NCBI RefSeq assembly: GCF_003044275.1
Contig: NZ_PZPL01000001.1
Span: forward strand, 3,162,001 to 3,226,000
Length of the DNA: 64,000 bases
Source of the DNA: Rathayibacter caricis DSM 15933
Lineage (GTDB): Bacteria; Actinomycetota; Actinomycetes; Actinomycetales; Microbacteriaceae
Reading direction: 5' to 3'
Shown here: positions 18,146 through 28,497 of the stretch, piece by piece
How the letters are laid out: the number at the start of each line of letters is the position of its first letter
How positions within the stretch are numbered: the stretch's first letter is position 1
Translations under genes and position numbers: made by a program
Notes under the pieces: generated by a model
Told to the model about the DNA's origin: nothing
Databases searched by the model: none
The model's input: only the letters and a program-made list of their open reading frames with translations

Positions 18146-19006
18146 CTAGAGGCGCGCGGCGTGGATCGACGTGACCAGGATCGCGCGGGCGCCGAGGTCG
18201 TAGAGGCGGTCCATGACCTGGTTCATGTCGGCGCGGGGAACCATGACGCGGACGGCGACCCACTCCGCGTCGTGCAGCGGCGAGACCGTCGGCGACTCGA
18301 AGCCGGGAGCGATCGCTGTGGCCTGCTCGAGGAGCGCGACCGGGCAGTCGTAGTCGAGCAGCACGTACTCGCGGGCGACCAGGACACCCTGCAGCCGGCG
18401 GAGCAGGACGGGGATGCCCTCCGGCTCCCCCGCGGCCGACACGAGCACGGCCGTGGAGTCGAGGATGACCGGTCCGAAGATCTCGAGGCCCGCCTTGCGG
18501 AGGGTGGTGCCGGTCTCGACGACGTCGGCGATCACATCGGCGACGCCCAGCTGGATCGCCGACTCGACCGCTCCGTCGAGGCGGATGAGGGACACCTCGA
18601 CGCCGTGCTCGCGGAGGAAGGAGCCGACGAGGCCGGGGTAGCTCGTGGCGACGCGCAGTCCGTCGATCTCGGAGAGCTCGGTGTAGCGGCCGGCCGGACC
18701 GGCGAAGCGGAAGGTCGAGTTCGCGAAGCCCAGGCTCGCGATCTCGCGGGCCTCGGAGCCCGAGTCGATGAGCAGGTCGCGGCCCGTCACTCCGACGTCG
18801 AGGGCGCCGGAGCCGACGTAGGTCGCGATGTCGCGCGGACGGAGGTAGAAGAACTCGACGCCGTTGCGCTCGTCGACGATGTGCAGCTCCTTCGGGTCGC
18901 GGCGGCCGACGTAGCCGGCCTCGGCCAGCATCTGGCCGGCGGTCTCGGAGAGCGAACCCTTGTTGGGCACGGCGACGCGCAGCAGCGCGGGCGGGGTGGT
19001 GGTCAC
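18146..19006 (-). CDS. hisG: ATP phosphoribosyltransferase (long form)
   Basis: 286 aa; first committed step of histidine synthesis (ATP + PRPP). Start [13 protein letters not shown] and [10 protein letters not shown], plus the PRPP loop [10 protein letters not shown], define the catalytic part; the last about 75 residues form the ACT-like regulatory domain ([17 protein letters not shown]), so this is the long, histidine-inhibited, hexameric type that needs no HisZ. GTG start has AGAGGACG 9 nt upstream; upstream extension of the frame lacks family similarity. Confidence 0.95.
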   Translation of the reverse strand: MTTTPPALLRVAVPNKGSLSETAGQMLAEAGYVGRRDPKELHIVDERNGVEFFYLRPRDIATYVGSGALDVGVTGRDLLIDSGSEAREIASLGFANSTFRFAGPAGRYTELSEIDGLRVATSYPGLVGSFLREHGVEVSLIRLDGAVESAIQLGVADVIADVVETGTTLRKAGLEIFGPVILDSTAVLVSAAGEPEGIPVLLRRLQGVLVAREYVLLDYDCPVALLEQATAIAPGFESPTVSPLHDAEWVAVRVMVPRADMNQVMDRLYDLGARAILVTSIHAARL

Positions 19007-19146
19007 GGCAGGACGTCCTCTGGAGCTCGAGGGTGATTCGGTGAGCGGCGGTCTCGTCGACGACGCTGCGGTCGCGGACGCGCCTCGATGTGCGTGGGAG
19101 CGCGCGGCGACGGAGCGTCGGCGCACTCCGGCGATCGGAGGGAGGC

Positions 19147-19410
19147 TCACAGATGTCGGTAGACGTCGGCCGTCGTCAGGCCCTTCGCCAGCATCAGCAC
19201 CTGGAGGTGGTAGAGCAGCTGCGAGATCTCCTCCGCGGTCCGCTCGTCGCCCTCGTACTCGGCGGCCATCCAGACCTCGGCGGCCTCCTCGACGATCTTC
19301 TTGCCGATGAAGTGCACACCGGCGTCGAGCTCGCGGACCGTGCCCGAGCCCTCGGGTCGCGCGGCGGCCTTCTCGCCCAGCTCAGCGAAGAGGTCGTCGA
19401 AAGTTTTCAC
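19147..19410 (-). CDS. hisE: Phosphoribosyl-ATP pyrophosphatase
   Basis: 87 aa all-alpha MazG-like fold enzyme that converts PR-ATP to PR-AMP. The metal-binding helices are in [16 protein letters not shown] and [13 protein letters not shown]. It precedes hisG by 140 nt, the standard hisE-hisG pair; nothing gene-like is seen in that gap. rpe ends 36 nt upstream of its start. Confidence 0.93.
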   Translation of the reverse strand: MKTFDDLFAELGEKAAARPEGSGTVRELDAGVHFIGKKIVEEAAEVWMAAEYEGDERTAEEISQLLYHLQVLMLAKGLTTADVYRHL

Positions 19411-19446
19411 CGGGGAAGTCTATACGCGCGGCGCCCCGGGGCAGGA

Positions 19447-20115
19447 TCAGTGGCGGTGCAGGATCGAGGATGCGGTGTCGCGGAGGGCGGCGATCGCCTT
19501 CTCGGGGTCGTCGGCGCCGAAGACGGCCGAGCCGGCCACGAAGGTGTCGGCGCCCGCCTCGGCGGCGATCTCGATGGTGCCCGGGGCGATCCCGCCGTCG
19601 ACCTGCAGCCAGACGTCGAGTCCGGAGTCGCGGACGGCGCGGCGGAGCGCGTGCAGCTTGGGCATCGTCTCCTCCATGAAGGACTGGCCGCCGAAGCCGG
19701 GCTCGACGGTCATCACGAGCACCTGGTCGAACTCGGGCAGCAGGTCGAGGTACTCCTCGACGGCCGTTCCGGGCTTGAGCGCGATCCCGGCGCGCGAGCC
19801 GATGTCGCGGAGGCGCCGGGCGAGGGCCACGGCGTCGCGCGCCGCCTCGGCGTGGAAGGTGACCGAGAACGCGCCCGTCTCGGCGTACCCGGGCGCCCAG
19901 CGGTCCGGGTCGTCGATCATCAGGTGCACGTCGAGCGGCCGCGGCGACACCTCCTGGAGGCGCTGCACCATGGGGAGCCCGAACGTGAGGTTCGGGACGA
20001 AGTGGTTGTCCATCACGTCGACGTGCACGAGATCGGCCGAGGCGATCCGCTGCAGCTCGGCCTCGAAGTTGACGAAGTCGGCGGAGAGGATGCTGGGGTT
20101 GATCCGTGCAGGCAT
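19447..20115 (-). CDS. rpe: Ribulose-phosphate 3-epimerase
   Basis: 222 aa TIM barrel of the pentose phosphate pathway, interconverting ribulose 5-phosphate and xylulose 5-phosphate. The start INPSILSADF, the metal site VHVDVMDNHFVPN, VHLMIDDP, MTVEPGFGGQSF and QVDGGIAPGT are all canonical. It follows rsmB by 10 nt and is probably in the same transcript as fmt and rsmB. Confidence 0.97.
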   Translation of the reverse strand: MPARINPSILSADFVNFEAELQRIASADLVHVDVMDNHFVPNLTFGLPMVQRLQEVSPRPLDVHLMIDDPDRWAPGYAETGAFSVTFHAEAARDAVALARRLRDIGSRAGIALKPGTAVEEYLDLLPEFDQVLVMTVEPGFGGQSFMEETMPKLHALRRAVRDSGLDVWLQVDGGIAPGTIEIAAEAGADTFVAGSAVFGADDPEKAIAALRDTASSILHRH

Positions 20116-20125
20116 GCCGACCAGC

Positions 20126-21523
20126 CTAGGAGATCGACTCGGACGGCTCGGCTCGCCGCAGCAGCTGGATGAACATGGCGTCGGTGCCGTGCCGGTGCGG
20201 CCAGAGCTGGACGTGACGCGCTCCCTCCGGCAGGTCGAGCTCGTCGAGGGTGACGCCGCGGAGGACCTCGGGAGTGTCCATCAGCTCGAGGCCGTCGCCG
20301 TAGCGCTCCTGGGCCAGCGCCAGGACCCGCCGCGTCTCGCCGAGGTGCGGCGAGCACGTGACGTAGGCGAGCACGCCGCCCGGGGCGAGGGCCAGGAGCG
20401 CCGAGTCGAGGAGCTCGCCCTGGAGGGACGCGAGCGGCTCGACGTCCGCCGCGGTCTTGCGCCAGCGCGCCTCCGGTCGTCGGCGCAGGGCCCCGAGGCC
20501 GGTGCACGGGGCGTCGAGGAGGATCCGGTCGAACGCGCCGGGCTGCTCGGCGCCGAGATCGCGTCCGTCGCCCGTGCGCACCTCGACGTCCGGGTCGACC
20601 GCGGCGAGGGCCTGCCGGACGAGGCCGGCCCGGCCGGGCACGACCTCGTTGGCGAGCAGCGAGGCCCCGCCGAGACGCGCCTCCGCCGCGAGCAGAGCGG
20701 CCTTGCCGCCGGGGCCGGCGCAGAGGTCGAGCCAGCGCTCCCCCTGGCGGATCGGTCGGACGCGCGACAGCGCCAGCGCCGCGAGCTGCGATCCCTCGTC
20801 CTGCACTCGCACCCGCCCCTCCCGCACGGCGTCGACGGCCTCGGGATCGCCGCCGGTGCTGACGAGGCCGACGGGCGACCAGCGGTCCTCCGCGGCGTCG
20901 GGGAGCTCGGATGCCTCGGCGAGACCCGGGAGCGCGACGAGGTTCACCCGCGGAGCCGCGTTGTCGGCCGCGAGCAGGGCGTCGAGCTCGTCGGCCCGCC
21001 CCTCGGCGGCCAGGGCGCGGCGCAGCGCCTTGACGATCCAGAGCGGATGCGAGCTCAGCGCGGCGATGCGGTCGTCAGCCGAGACGGCGGCGGCCGAGAC
21101 GCGCTCCCGCCACTCCTCGGACGAGCCCCGCGAGACGGTCCTGAGCACGGCGTTCGCGAAGGCCACGGCTCCCCGGGAGCCGTCGGCGGCCACGAGCGCG
21201 ACGCTCTCGTTCACCGCCGCATGCGGAGCGACCCGGGTGCTGAGCAGCTGGTGCACTCCGAGGCGGAGCGCGTCGAGGACGGGCGCATCGACGGACTCGA
21301 TCGGGCGGCCCGCCGCCAGCACGATCACCCGGTCGTAGTAGCCGGACATCCGCAGGGTGCCGTAGCAGAGCTCGGTCGCGAGGCCCGCGTCGGCGGGCGA
21401 GAGCTCCGCGGCGCGGATCCGGCCGGGGAGGACGAGGTTGGCGTAGGCGTCCGACCCGCTGACGGCGCGCAGCACGTCGTAGGCGACGCGGCGGGCGGGG
21501 GCGGCCTCGCGGCGGGCGCTCAT
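20126..21523 (-). CDS. rsmB: 16S rRNA (cytosine-967-C5) methyltransferase-like
   Basis: 465 aa. An N-terminal NusB-like RNA-binding domain (about residues 8-140, RVAYDVLRAV at the start) precedes the SAM-dependent methyltransferase domain with the SAM loop DLCAGPGGKAALL, the DAPCTGLG motif and YVTCSPH, each supplying one of the two Cys residues of RsmB/RsmF enzymes. Its ATG overlaps the fmt stop by 4 nt. The specific target base is inferred from domain order. Confidence 0.92.
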   Translation of the reverse strand: MSARREAAPARRVAYDVLRAVSGSDAYANLVLPGRIRAAELSPADAGLATELCYGTLRMSGYYDRVIVLAAGRPIESVDAPVLDALRLGVHQLLSTRVAPHAAVNESVALVAADGSRGAVAFANAVLRTVSRGSSEEWRERVSAAAVSADDRIAALSSHPLWIVKALRRALAAEGRADELDALLAADNAAPRVNLVALPGLAEASELPDAAEDRWSPVGLVSTGGDPEAVDAVREGRVRVQDEGSQLAALALSRVRPIRQGERWLDLCAGPGGKAALLAAEARLGGASLLANEVVPGRAGLVRQALAAVDPDVEVRTGDGRDLGAEQPGAFDRILLDAPCTGLGALRRRPEARWRKTAADVEPLASLQGELLDSALLALAPGGVLAYVTCSPHLGETRRVLALAQERYGDGLELMDTPEVLRGVTLDELDLPEGARHVQLWPHRHGTDAMFIQLLRRAEPSESIS

Positions 21524-22431
21524 CGCAGCACCGTGCTCTCGCGCAGGCCCCTGGCCCAGTCGGCGGCGGCCATGGGCCTCTTGCCCGCGGGCTGCACGGT
21601 CACGAGCTCGACGGCTCCGTCGCCGGTGCCGACCAGCGTGCGGCCCTGCTCGACGAGCACCCGGCCGGGCTCGAGGGTCGGGGCCTCCTGGACCGCGCGA
21701 GCCGCGAGCACCTTCAGCCGCGCGTCGCCGACGGCCGCGGAGGCGCCGGGCTCCGGGGTCGTGCCGCGGATCAGCGCGAGGACGCGGGCGCTCGGCGCGG
21801 ACCAGTCCAGGCGGCCGTCCGCCACGTCGAGCTTGGGAGCGAGCGTCACCTCGCCGGACTGCGGGACGGCCCGGGCGGTGCCCGCCGCGATCGCCTCGAC
21901 GACCTCGACCGTCAACGCGGCGCCGGAGTCGGCGAGCACCTCGAGGAGCTCCCCCGCCGTGCGGTCGCGCACCTCCTCGGACAGCTCGGCGTAGACGTCC
22001 CCGGCGTCGAGCTCCGCGACCAGCTGGAACACGCTCGCGCCGATCGTCCCCTCCCCCGCCATCAGCGCGCGCTGCACCGGCGCCGCTCCGCGCCAGCGCG
22101 GCAGGAGCGAGAAGTGCAGGTTGATCCAACCGTGCACCGGCACGGCGAGCAGCCGGGCGCGGACGAGCCCGCCGTAGGCGACGATCACGCCGAGCTCGGG
22201 AGCCAGCGCCTCGAGGCGGTCGGTGACGGCCTCGTCGAGGCGGTTCGCCTTCAGGACGGGGAGGCCGAGCTCCTCCGCGACGACCGCGACCGGCGAGGGC
22301 GTCAGCACGCGCTTGCGCCCGACGGGCGCGTCCTCGCGGGTGACGACGGCCACGATCTCGTGACCGGAGGCGGCGAGGGCGCGCAGGGTCGGGACGGCGG
22401 GAGCCGGGGTGCCGGCGAAGACGAGGCGCAC
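21520..22431 (-). CDS. fmt: Methionyl-tRNA formyltransferase
   Basis: 303 aa. Formylates initiator Met-tRNA using 10-formyl-tetrahydrofolate. RLVFAGTPAPAVPTL, the catalytic/folate segment INLHFSLLPRWRGAAP and ELDAGDVY are seen; the C-terminal anticodon-side domain ends with ADWARGL. The GTG start has AGGAG 7 nt upstream. Coupled to rsmB by a 4-nt overlap; priA ends 34 nt upstream. Confidence 0.96.
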   Translation of the reverse strand: MRLVFAGTPAPAVPTLRALAASGHEIVAVVTREDAPVGRKRVLTPSPVAVVAEELGLPVLKANRLDEAVTDRLEALAPELGVIVAYGGLVRARLLAVPVHGWINLHFSLLPRWRGAAPVQRALMAGEGTIGASVFQLVAELDAGDVYAELSEEVRDRTAGELLEVLADSGAALTVEVVEAIAAGTARAVPQSGEVTLAPKLDVADGRLDWSAPSARVLALIRGTTPEPGASAAVGDARLKVLAARAVQEAPTLEPGRVLVEQGRTLVGTGDGAVELVTVQPAGKRPMAAADWARGLRESTVLR

Positions 22432-22465
22432 GAGGGGCTCCTGGGTGGCGGTGGTGCGGGTGGGA

Positions 22466-24442
22466 CTAGAGGATGTCGGGATCGTCGAGGCGGACCCGCA
22501 GCTTCGGGGCCGGGCGGAAGCGGCCGGGGGTGGTCGGCGGTCGGCGGCGACGGGTGGCGTTCCGCACGACAGCGGATCGGAGCCGGGCGGCGACTTCCGC
22601 ACCGCGAGCGTAGTCGAAGCGCACGATGGCCCGGACGGAGCCGTCCTCCAGCCCTACCGGGCCGAGGACCTCGTGCCGGTCGCTCTCGTCCAGCGCATCG
22701 AGCGCCTCCTCGACCGCGTGGGCGTCGCCGCTGACGGTGGCCAGACGCACTGCGGGAGGGAAGCGGAGGGCGCGCCGCTCCAGCAGCTCGGCCCGGAGGT
22801 ACTCGGCCTGGCGCCAGGTGGCCAGGGCGGTCGCGATCCGTCCGCCGACTCCGACGAGCAGGACCGGGGCGCCGGGCCGGGCCAGGGCGGCGGCGTTGGA
22901 CCAGGTGCGCAGGGCGTCGTCGGCGACGCGCAGGCTCTCGCGCGCCAGCATCCGCTCGCCGTCGAGGAGGAGGACGGCGTGGTAGCCGCCGTCCACCCGG
23001 GGCTCGGCTCCCCGAGTCGCGACGACGAGCGCGGGCTCGTCGGGCAGGGTCAGGACCGGGCGCTGGCCGTCGGCGACGACGACCTTCGCTCCCGGGAACG
23101 CGCGGCCGAGCTCCTCCGCCGTGCGACCGGCGCCGAGGGTCACGAGTCGGAGCGCCGTGGCCTCGCAGACCGAGCAGCGCCACTCGGCGGCGATCAGGCC
23201 GCACCAGCCGCAGCTCGGCCGGGCGCCCGCGGCGTGCACGGCGAGCGGACCCTGGCAGCGGTTGCAGCGGGCGACCGTGCGGCAGCGGGCGCAGGCGACG
23301 ACGGGCGCGTAGCCCGGGCGCGCGACCTGGACGAGGACGGGGCCCGAGTCGAGTCCGAGGCGCGCCTGCCGCCAGGCCGACGACGGGATGCGGGCCGCGG
23401 CGTCGTGCTCGTCGGCCGACGACTGCTGGGCGGTCGGCACGACGTGCGGCCGCTTGGCAGGGCGCGGTTCGACCTCGGCCGCGAAGCCGATCTCGACGAG
23501 GCGCTCGACCTCGACGGTGCGGGTGTGGCCGAGGAGCACGAGTCCGGCTCCGCTGTGCTCCTGGCGCACGAGGGCGACGTCGCGCGCGTGCGCGTACGGG
23601 GCGAGCGGCTCGGCGAAGAGCGGGTCGCCGTCGTCCCACAGCGCGATCAGGCGCGGAGCCCGCGAGGGTGCGTAGAGGACGGAGCGGTTGCCGACGATCA
23701 CCCTCGGACCCGGCCCGAGGCAGCGGAGGAACGCGCCGTAGCGCTCCGCTCCCTTCTGCCGGGCGTCGAGCCGCACGACGAGCTCCGCGGGCAGCAGATC
23801 CGCCAGCGCGAGCTCGAGCTGCTCCTGATCGCGGTAGTCCGGCACCGCCAGGATCGCGTCGCCGCCCGCGACCACGGTGTTGCGCGCGAGTTCGGCGAGC
23901 GTGAGAGCCCAGCCGCCGACCCACCTTCCCGTCGAGAGCTGCACCGGCGCAGGAACCGCGCCCACGGCGAGGCGATCGCCGACGGCCAGGGAGTCGAAGG
24001 CGTCGGCGGCGTACCCCGCGACGGGAGCCGCTGCCACCGGCACCGGGACCACGACCGGCTCCGCCGCCAGGTGCGCGCGCTCCACCCGCACGTGCCGGCG
24101 CGGCACGGCCAGGCGAAGCACGTCGCTCGCGCCGCCGGCGGCCCGGTCGGCCACGCGGCGCGCCAGCGCCCACACCTCGGGCGTGAGGACCACGACCGGC
24201 GAGACCAGCTCCTCGATGTCGCTGAGGGTCCCGACGTGCTCGGACCCCTGGCCGACCTCGACGACGAAGGCGTCGGCGATGCGCCCGCCGGTGCGCAGCG
24301 GCACGCGGACCCGTACGCCGGGCCGGACGTCCGCGAGCATCGACTCGGGGACGGCGTAGTCGAGGAGGCGGTCGAGCTGGGGCAGCGGGGAGTCCAGGAG
24401 GACGCGCGCGACGACGTCCGATGCGCCGGAGGAGGTCTCCAC
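22466..24442 (-). CDS. priA: Primosomal protein N' (PriA), helicase-degenerate actinobacterial type
   Basis: 658 aa. N-terminal DNA-binding 3'BD region (VARVLLDSPLPQLDRLLDYAVP) and the zinc region with paired cysteines (CARCRTVARCNRCQG, SCGWCG, RCSVCE near residues 410-455) match PriA. The ATP-binding core is degenerate: where a GxGKT Walker A should stand the protein has NTVVAGGDAIL, and the DEEH box is replaced by LIALWDDGD. This is known for actinobacterial PriA, which probably keeps a replication-restart scaffold role without helicase activity. metK ends 17 nt upstream. Confidence 0.9.
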   Translation of the reverse strand: METSSGASDVVARVLLDSPLPQLDRLLDYAVPESMLADVRPGVRVRVPLRTGGRIADAFVVEVGQGSEHVGTLSDIEELVSPVVVLTPEVWALARRVADRAAGGASDVLRLAVPRRHVRVERAHLAAEPVVVPVPVAAAPVAGYAADAFDSLAVGDRLAVGAVPAPVQLSTGRWVGGWALTLAELARNTVVAGGDAILAVPDYRDQEQLELALADLLPAELVVRLDARQKGAERYGAFLRCLGPGPRVIVGNRSVLYAPSRAPRLIALWDDGDPLFAEPLAPYAHARDVALVRQEHSGAGLVLLGHTRTVEVERLVEIGFAAEVEPRPAKRPHVVPTAQQSSADEHDAAARIPSSAWRQARLGLDSGPVLVQVARPGYAPVVACARCRTVARCNRCQGPLAVHAAGARPSCGWCGLIAAEWRCSVCEATALRLVTLGAGRTAEELGRAFPGAKVVVADGQRPVLTLPDEPALVVATRGAEPRVDGGYHAVLLLDGERMLARESLRVADDALRTWSNAAALARPGAPVLLVGVGGRIATALATWRQAEYLRAELLERRALRFPPAVRLATVSGDAHAVEEALDALDESDRHEVLGPVGLEDGSVRAIVRFDYARGAEVAARLRSAVVRNATRRRRPPTTPGRFRPAPKLRVRLDDPDIL

Positions 24443-24459
24443 CGCCTGCGCCGCGCCCG

Positions 24460-25668
24460 CTACGAGAGGCCCGCGGCGGAGCGGAGGTCGTCGACGCGGT
24501 CGAGGCGCTCCCAGGTGAAGTCGGGGAGCTCGCGGCCGAAGTGCCCGTAGACCGAGGTCTGCGAGTAGATCGGGCGGAGCAGGTCGAGCGCGTGGATGAT
24601 CGCGGCGGGACGCAGATCGAAGACGGAGCGGATCGCCTCCGTGATCTGCTCGTCGGGGATCGTGCCGGTGCCGAACGACTCGACGTAGAGGCCGACTGGG
24701 GCGGCCTTGCCGATCGCGTAGGCGACCTGCACCTCGAGGCGCCGGGCGAGACCCGCCGCGACGGCGTTCTTGGCGACCCAGCGCATCGCGTAGGCCGCCG
24801 AGCGGTCGACCTTCGACGGGTCCTTGCCCGAGAACGCGCCACCGCCGTGCCGCGACGCTCCGCCGTAGGTGTCGACGATGATCTTGCGGCCCGTGAGCCC
24901 GGCGTCGCCCTGCGGGCCGCCGATCTCGAAGCGTCCGGTCGGGTTGATCAGCAGGCGGACGGCGGAGGAGTCGAGGTCGACCGTCTCGAGGACCGGTCGG
25001 ATCACGTGCGCCTCGATGTCGGCGTGGATCGTCTCGGTGCTCACGTGCTCGGCGTGCTGCGTCGAGAGCACCACGGTGTCGATCGAGCGCGGCGTCGTGC
25101 CGTCGTAGCCGATCGTGACCTGGGTCTTGCCGTCGGGGCGGAGGTAGTCGAGCTCGCCCGACTTGCGGACGGCCGCGAGGCGCTCGGCGAGCCGGTGCGA
25201 GAGCCAGCTCGGCAGGGGCATGTACTCGGGGGTCTCGTCGGTCGCGAAGCCGAACATCAGACCCTGGTCGCCGGCGCCCTGACGGTCGAACGCGTCGTCG
25301 TCGGCGGAGTCGGTGCGCACCTCGAGCGCGGTGTCGACGCCCGCGGCGATCTCGGGCGACTGCTGCCCGATCGAGACGGAGACCCCGCAGGAGCGGCCGT
25401 CGAATCCCTTCTCGGAGGAGTCGTAGCCGATCTCGACGATCGTGTCGCGCACGATCTTGGGGATCTCGACGTAGCCGGTGGTCGAGACCTCACCGGCCAC
25501 GTGCACGAGGCCGGTGGTGACGAGCGTCTCGACGGCGACCCGGCTCTTCGGGTCCTCGCGCAGCAGCGCGTCGAGGATGCGGTCCGAGATCTGGTCGCAG
25601 ATCTTGTCGGGGTGACCCTCGGTCACGGACTCGGAGGTGAACAGGCGGAGCGATCCGGAGGAGGTCAT
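24460..25668 (-). CDS. metK: S-adenosylmethionine synthase
   Basis: 402 aa; makes SAM from methionine and [23 protein letters not shown] (methionine/ATP site), [12 protein letters not shown] and the P-loop-like [16 protein letters not shown] are intact. ATG at 25668 gives the canonical [15 protein letters not shown] start. The 208-nt gap upstream to coaBC (25669-25876) holds no gene and I see no SAM riboswitch core in it. priA follows closely, as in many actinobacteria. Confidence 0.97.
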   Translation of the reverse strand: MTSSGSLRLFTSESVTEGHPDKICDQISDRILDALLREDPKSRVAVETLVTTGLVHVAGEVSTTGYVEIPKIVRDTIVEIGYDSSEKGFDGRSCGVSVSIGQQSPEIAAGVDTALEVRTDSADDDAFDRQGAGDQGLMFGFATDETPEYMPLPSWLSHRLAERLAAVRKSGELDYLRPDGKTQVTIGYDGTTPRSIDTVVLSTQHAEHVSTETIHADIEAHVIRPVLETVDLDSSAVRLLINPTGRFEIGGPQGDAGLTGRKIIVDTYGGASRHGGGAFSGKDPSKVDRSAAYAMRWVAKNAVAAGLARRLEVQVAYAIGKAAPVGLYVESFGTGTIPDEQITEAIRSVFDLRPAAIIHALDLLRPIYSQTSVYGHFGRELPDFTWERLDRVDDLRSAAGLS

Positions 25669-25876
25669 ACGGGGGGTCTCATTTCGTTCCGGGGGCAGAG
25701 GCCGGGGCGTCGAGCGCGCCCACGGAGAGCGGGACCACCGGCGACGGCAGCGGGGCGCGGAGTCGTGCGGACACGGATCGCCGAGCTCAGGGGTGTTCCG
25801 CGCCCGACCGGTGGAGGTGCCGCGCTCGGACCTCGTCCGCGCACGCACGGGACCGCCTGAGAGCAGCCGCCGTCGG

Positions 25877-27103
25877 CTAGCGCGCGACCACGTCGAGGAC
25901 GCGGTCGGCCACCGACGCCTTCGTGCCGGAAGCCTCGATCACTATATCCCCGGCCCGATCGAGGACGACGACGGTGTTGCTGTCGCTCTGGAAACCCTCG
26001 GTCCAGCCGACCCTGTTGAGGACGAGCAGGTCGCAGCCCTTGCGCGCGATCTTGGCGCGTCCGAGGGCCAGCATCGCCTCGCGATCCGGCTCCGTCTCGG
26101 CGGCGAAGCCGACCACGAGCTGGTTCCCCGTCCGCGCCGCCGCGATCTCGGCCAGGATGTCCGGGTTCTTGACGAGCTCGAGGACCAGACGATCGCCCTG
26201 CTGCTCCTTCTTGATCTTCGACTCCGAGACGTCGGCAGGACGATAGTCGGCCACGGCCGCGGCCATGATGACGATGTCCGCGTCGGCGGCGGCCGCGAGT
26301 GCCGCCTCCCGCAGCTCGAGCGCCGTGCCGACGGCGACGACCTCGACCCCGCGGGGGGCCTCTACGTCGAGGTTGGCGGCGAGCACGGTGACGCTCGCTC
26401 CCCTGGCCGCGGCGGCGAGGGCGAGGGCGACGCCCTGGCGACCGCTCGAGCGGTTGCCCACGAAGCGGACGGGGTCCAGCGGCTCGCGGGTGCCGCCCGC
26501 GGTCACGAGCACGCGGAGCCCCTCGAGGTCGCGCTTCGCGCCGACCGAGCGCCGGTGGACGGCGAGGGCCTCGGCGACGATCGTCGCCGGCTCCTCCATC
26601 CGCCCCGGTCCGGAATCGGATCCGGTCAGCTGACCGGAGGCGGGGCCGACGAGGTGGACGCCGCGCGAGCGGAGGGTCTCGACGTTCGCGACGGTCGCCG
26701 GATTCGCCCACATCTCGGTGTGCATCGCCGGGGCTACGACGAGCGGGGCCGTGCTCGCGAGGACGGTGTTGCCGAGGAGGTCGTCGGCGAGACCCGTCGC
26801 GAGCTTGGCGAGGGTGTGCGCCGTCGCCGGGGCGATGACGATCAGATCGGCCGCCTGGCCGATCGCCACGTGCCGGACCTCGGCGACGCCCTCGTAGAGC
26901 TCGGTGTGCACGGCGTTCCGCGAGATCGCCTCGAGCGTCGGCTTCCCGACGAAGCGGAGCGCGGCCTCGGTGGCCACGACGTGGACGTCGTGCCCCTCGA
27001 GGACCAGGGCGCGCACCACGCCGACCGCCTTGTAGGCGGCGATGCCGCCGGTGATCCCGACGACGACGTTCAACCGCCGAGCGGTCTTCTGCGAGGAGCG
27101 CAC
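25877..27103 (-). CDS. coaBC: Bifunctional phosphopantothenoylcysteine decarboxylase / phosphopantothenate-cysteine ligase
   Basis: 408 aa, two consecutive steps of coenzyme A synthesis. The N-terminal FMN-binding CoaC half ([15 protein letters not shown], active-site [11 protein letters not shown]; actinobacteria have His where others have Asn) spans about residues 10-185. The CoaB half begins at [16 protein letters not shown] with NRSSGRQG and the SKIKK lysine region. GTG start; rpoZ ends 15 nt upstream, so the two are likely co-transcribed. Confidence 0.96.
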   Translation of the reverse strand: MRSSQKTARRLNVVVGITGGIAAYKAVGVVRALVLEGHDVHVVATEAALRFVGKPTLEAISRNAVHTELYEGVAEVRHVAIGQAADLIVIAPATAHTLAKLATGLADDLLGNTVLASTAPLVVAPAMHTEMWANPATVANVETLRSRGVHLVGPASGQLTGSDSGPGRMEEPATIVAEALAVHRRSVGAKRDLEGLRVLVTAGGTREPLDPVRFVGNRSSGRQGVALALAAAARGASVTVLAANLDVEAPRGVEVVAVGTALELREAALAAAADADIVIMAAAVADYRPADVSESKIKKEQQGDRLVLELVKNPDILAEIAAARTGNQLVVGFAAETEPDREAMLALGRAKIARKGCDLLVLNRVGWTEGFQSDSNTVVVLDRAGDIVIEASGTKASVADRVLDVVAR

Positions 27104-27118
27104 CCGGAGGGGGCCGGA

Positions 27119-27373
27119 CTACTCGGCGAGGGGCTGGGCGACGAGCTTGTCCTCGTTGATCTCGTGGAGAGCGACCGAGAGCGGCTTGTCGTCGATGGTC
27201 GAGTCGACCAGCGGGCCGACGTTGTCGAACAGGCTGCCCTCGTGGAGGTCGGCGTAGTAGTCGTTGATCTGACGCGCGCGCTTGGAGGCGAAGATCACCA
27301 GCGCGTACTTCGAGTCGACCTTCGAGAGGAGCTCGTCGATGGGCGGGTCGATGATGCCGAGGTTGTTGGCCAT
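27119..27373 (-). CDS. rpoZ: DNA-directed RNA polymerase omega subunit
   Basis: 84 aa; helps assemble and stabilise RNA polymerase around beta prime. [30 protein letters not shown] is the RpoZ core (KYALV...KRARQI). Start ATG has the strong SD AAGGAGAC 5 nt upstream, which rules out the longer open frame. It lies between gmk and coaBC, the usual bacterial gmk-rpoZ-coaBC order, 152 nt after gmk. Confidence 0.94.
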   Translation of the reverse strand: MANNLGIIDPPIDELLSKVDSKYALVIFASKRARQINDYYADLHEGSLFDNVGPLVDSTIDDKPLSVALHEINEDKLVAQPLAE

Positions 27374-27525
27374 GGTGTCTCCTTGTTGACTTGTCAGCTT
27401 GTCAGCGCTGCGGGGCGCGTGAGTGCCGATCTGCGGCTCCGGAGGCGCTCGACGCCGCGGCACCGGAGGGCGGATCCCAGTCGGCGATCGGGGCGTCGGC
27501 CCGGAGGTGGTCGGTGGCCCGGACG

Positions 27526-28497
27526 TCAGCGGCCCGGGTCGGCGGGCGCGCCGTCGGAACGAGGCGACATTAATTCTACGACCTCGCGGGCCGCTTCGGG
27601 CACGGTGCTGTTCACAACGGCGAAATCGAACTCGTCCTGCGCGGCCAGCTCGATGCGCGCGGTCGCCAGCCGGCGCTGCTGCTCCTCCGGGCTCTCGGTG
27701 CCCCGGCCGACCAGTCGGCGCACGAGCTCGTCCCAGCTCGGCGGGAGGAGGAAGACGAGTCGGGCGTCCGGCATGCGCTCGCGCACCTGCCGCGCGCCCT
27801 GGATGTCGATCTCGAGCATGACCTGGCGCCCCTGCGCGAGGGCGGCGTCGATCGGCCCGCGCGGAGTGCCGTAGCGGTAGGCGTTGTGGACGGTCGCGTA
27901 CTCGAGGAACTCCCCCGCCTCGACCATCCGGTCGAACTCGGCGTCGTCGACGAAGTAGTAGCTGACGCCGTCGATCTCGCCCGGGCGCGGCGCGCGCGTC
28001 GTCGCCGAGACGGACAGCAGCACCTCGGGGTAGTTCTCGCGGATGTAGGTGGACACGGTGCCCTTGCCGACCGCCGTCGGTCCGGCGAGGACGACGAGGC
28101 GAGTGCGCTCCCCGCGACGCTGACGCGCCTCGCGCTGCTCGAGGAAGGAGTGGAGTCCCTCCACCTGGCGGCGGCCGAGGCCGCCCAGGCGCTTGGACGG
28201 AGCGATCTGCAGCTGCTCCATCACGCGCGGGGTCTTGACCACGCCGAGGGCGGGCACCGAGCGCAGGAGCTCGCTCACGCGCATCCGCCCCTCGACGCCG
28301 GTCGGGTCGCTCTGCGCGGCGGCGAGCACGGCCGTCGCCGGACGCTCGCCGGAGGCGACGTCCTTCTTCACGCCGGCACGAGCGCGCCGGGCGGCGATGG
28401 CCGCGGCGGAGGCGGCACGGCGGTCGACCTCGGGAGGCGACGGCCGGCGGGGGGCGGCGACGGTCCCGGGATCGGCGGGGGCGGCTTCAGCGGACAA
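27526..28497 (-). CDS. gmk: mIHF-like domain fused to guanylate kinase
   Basis: 323 aa, over 100 longer than usual guanylate kinase. Residues about 22-115 match the actinobacterial integration host factor (mIHF) with [30 protein letters not shown] and the helix-two-turn-helix-like [13 protein letters not shown]. Residues about 133-317 are guanylate kinase: [14 protein letters not shown]-loop, [29 protein letters not shown] site. In most actinobacteria mihF is a separate gene directly before gmk. TTG start overlaps the pyrF stop by 11 nt and has AGGAGA about 4 nt upstream; later GTG or ATG codons would cut the mIHF domain. GMP kinase role is firm; DNA binding is inferred. Confidence 0.9.
   Translation of the reverse strand: MSAEAAPADPGTVAAPRRPSPPEVDRRAASAAAIAARRARAGVKKDVASGERPATAVLAAAQSDPTGVEGRMRVSELLRSVPALGVVKTPRVMEQLQIAPSKRLGGLGRRQVEGLHSFLEQREARQRRGERTRLVVLAGPTAVGKGTVSTYIRENYPEVLLSVSATTRAPRPGEIDGVSYYFVDDAEFDRMVEAGEFLEYATVHNAYRYGTPRGPIDAALAQGRQVMLEIDIQGARQVRERMPDARLVFLLPPSWDELVRRLVGRGTESPEEQQRRLATARIELAAQDEFDFAVVNSTVPEAAREVVELMSPRSDGAPADPGR

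Noticed and set aside
25669..25876. Possible SAM riboswitch in the metK leader
   Set aside because: I looked for the SAM-I and SAM-IV cores on the minus strand and found only short chance resemblances (GGTCCGAGCGC); the paired core elements are missing.
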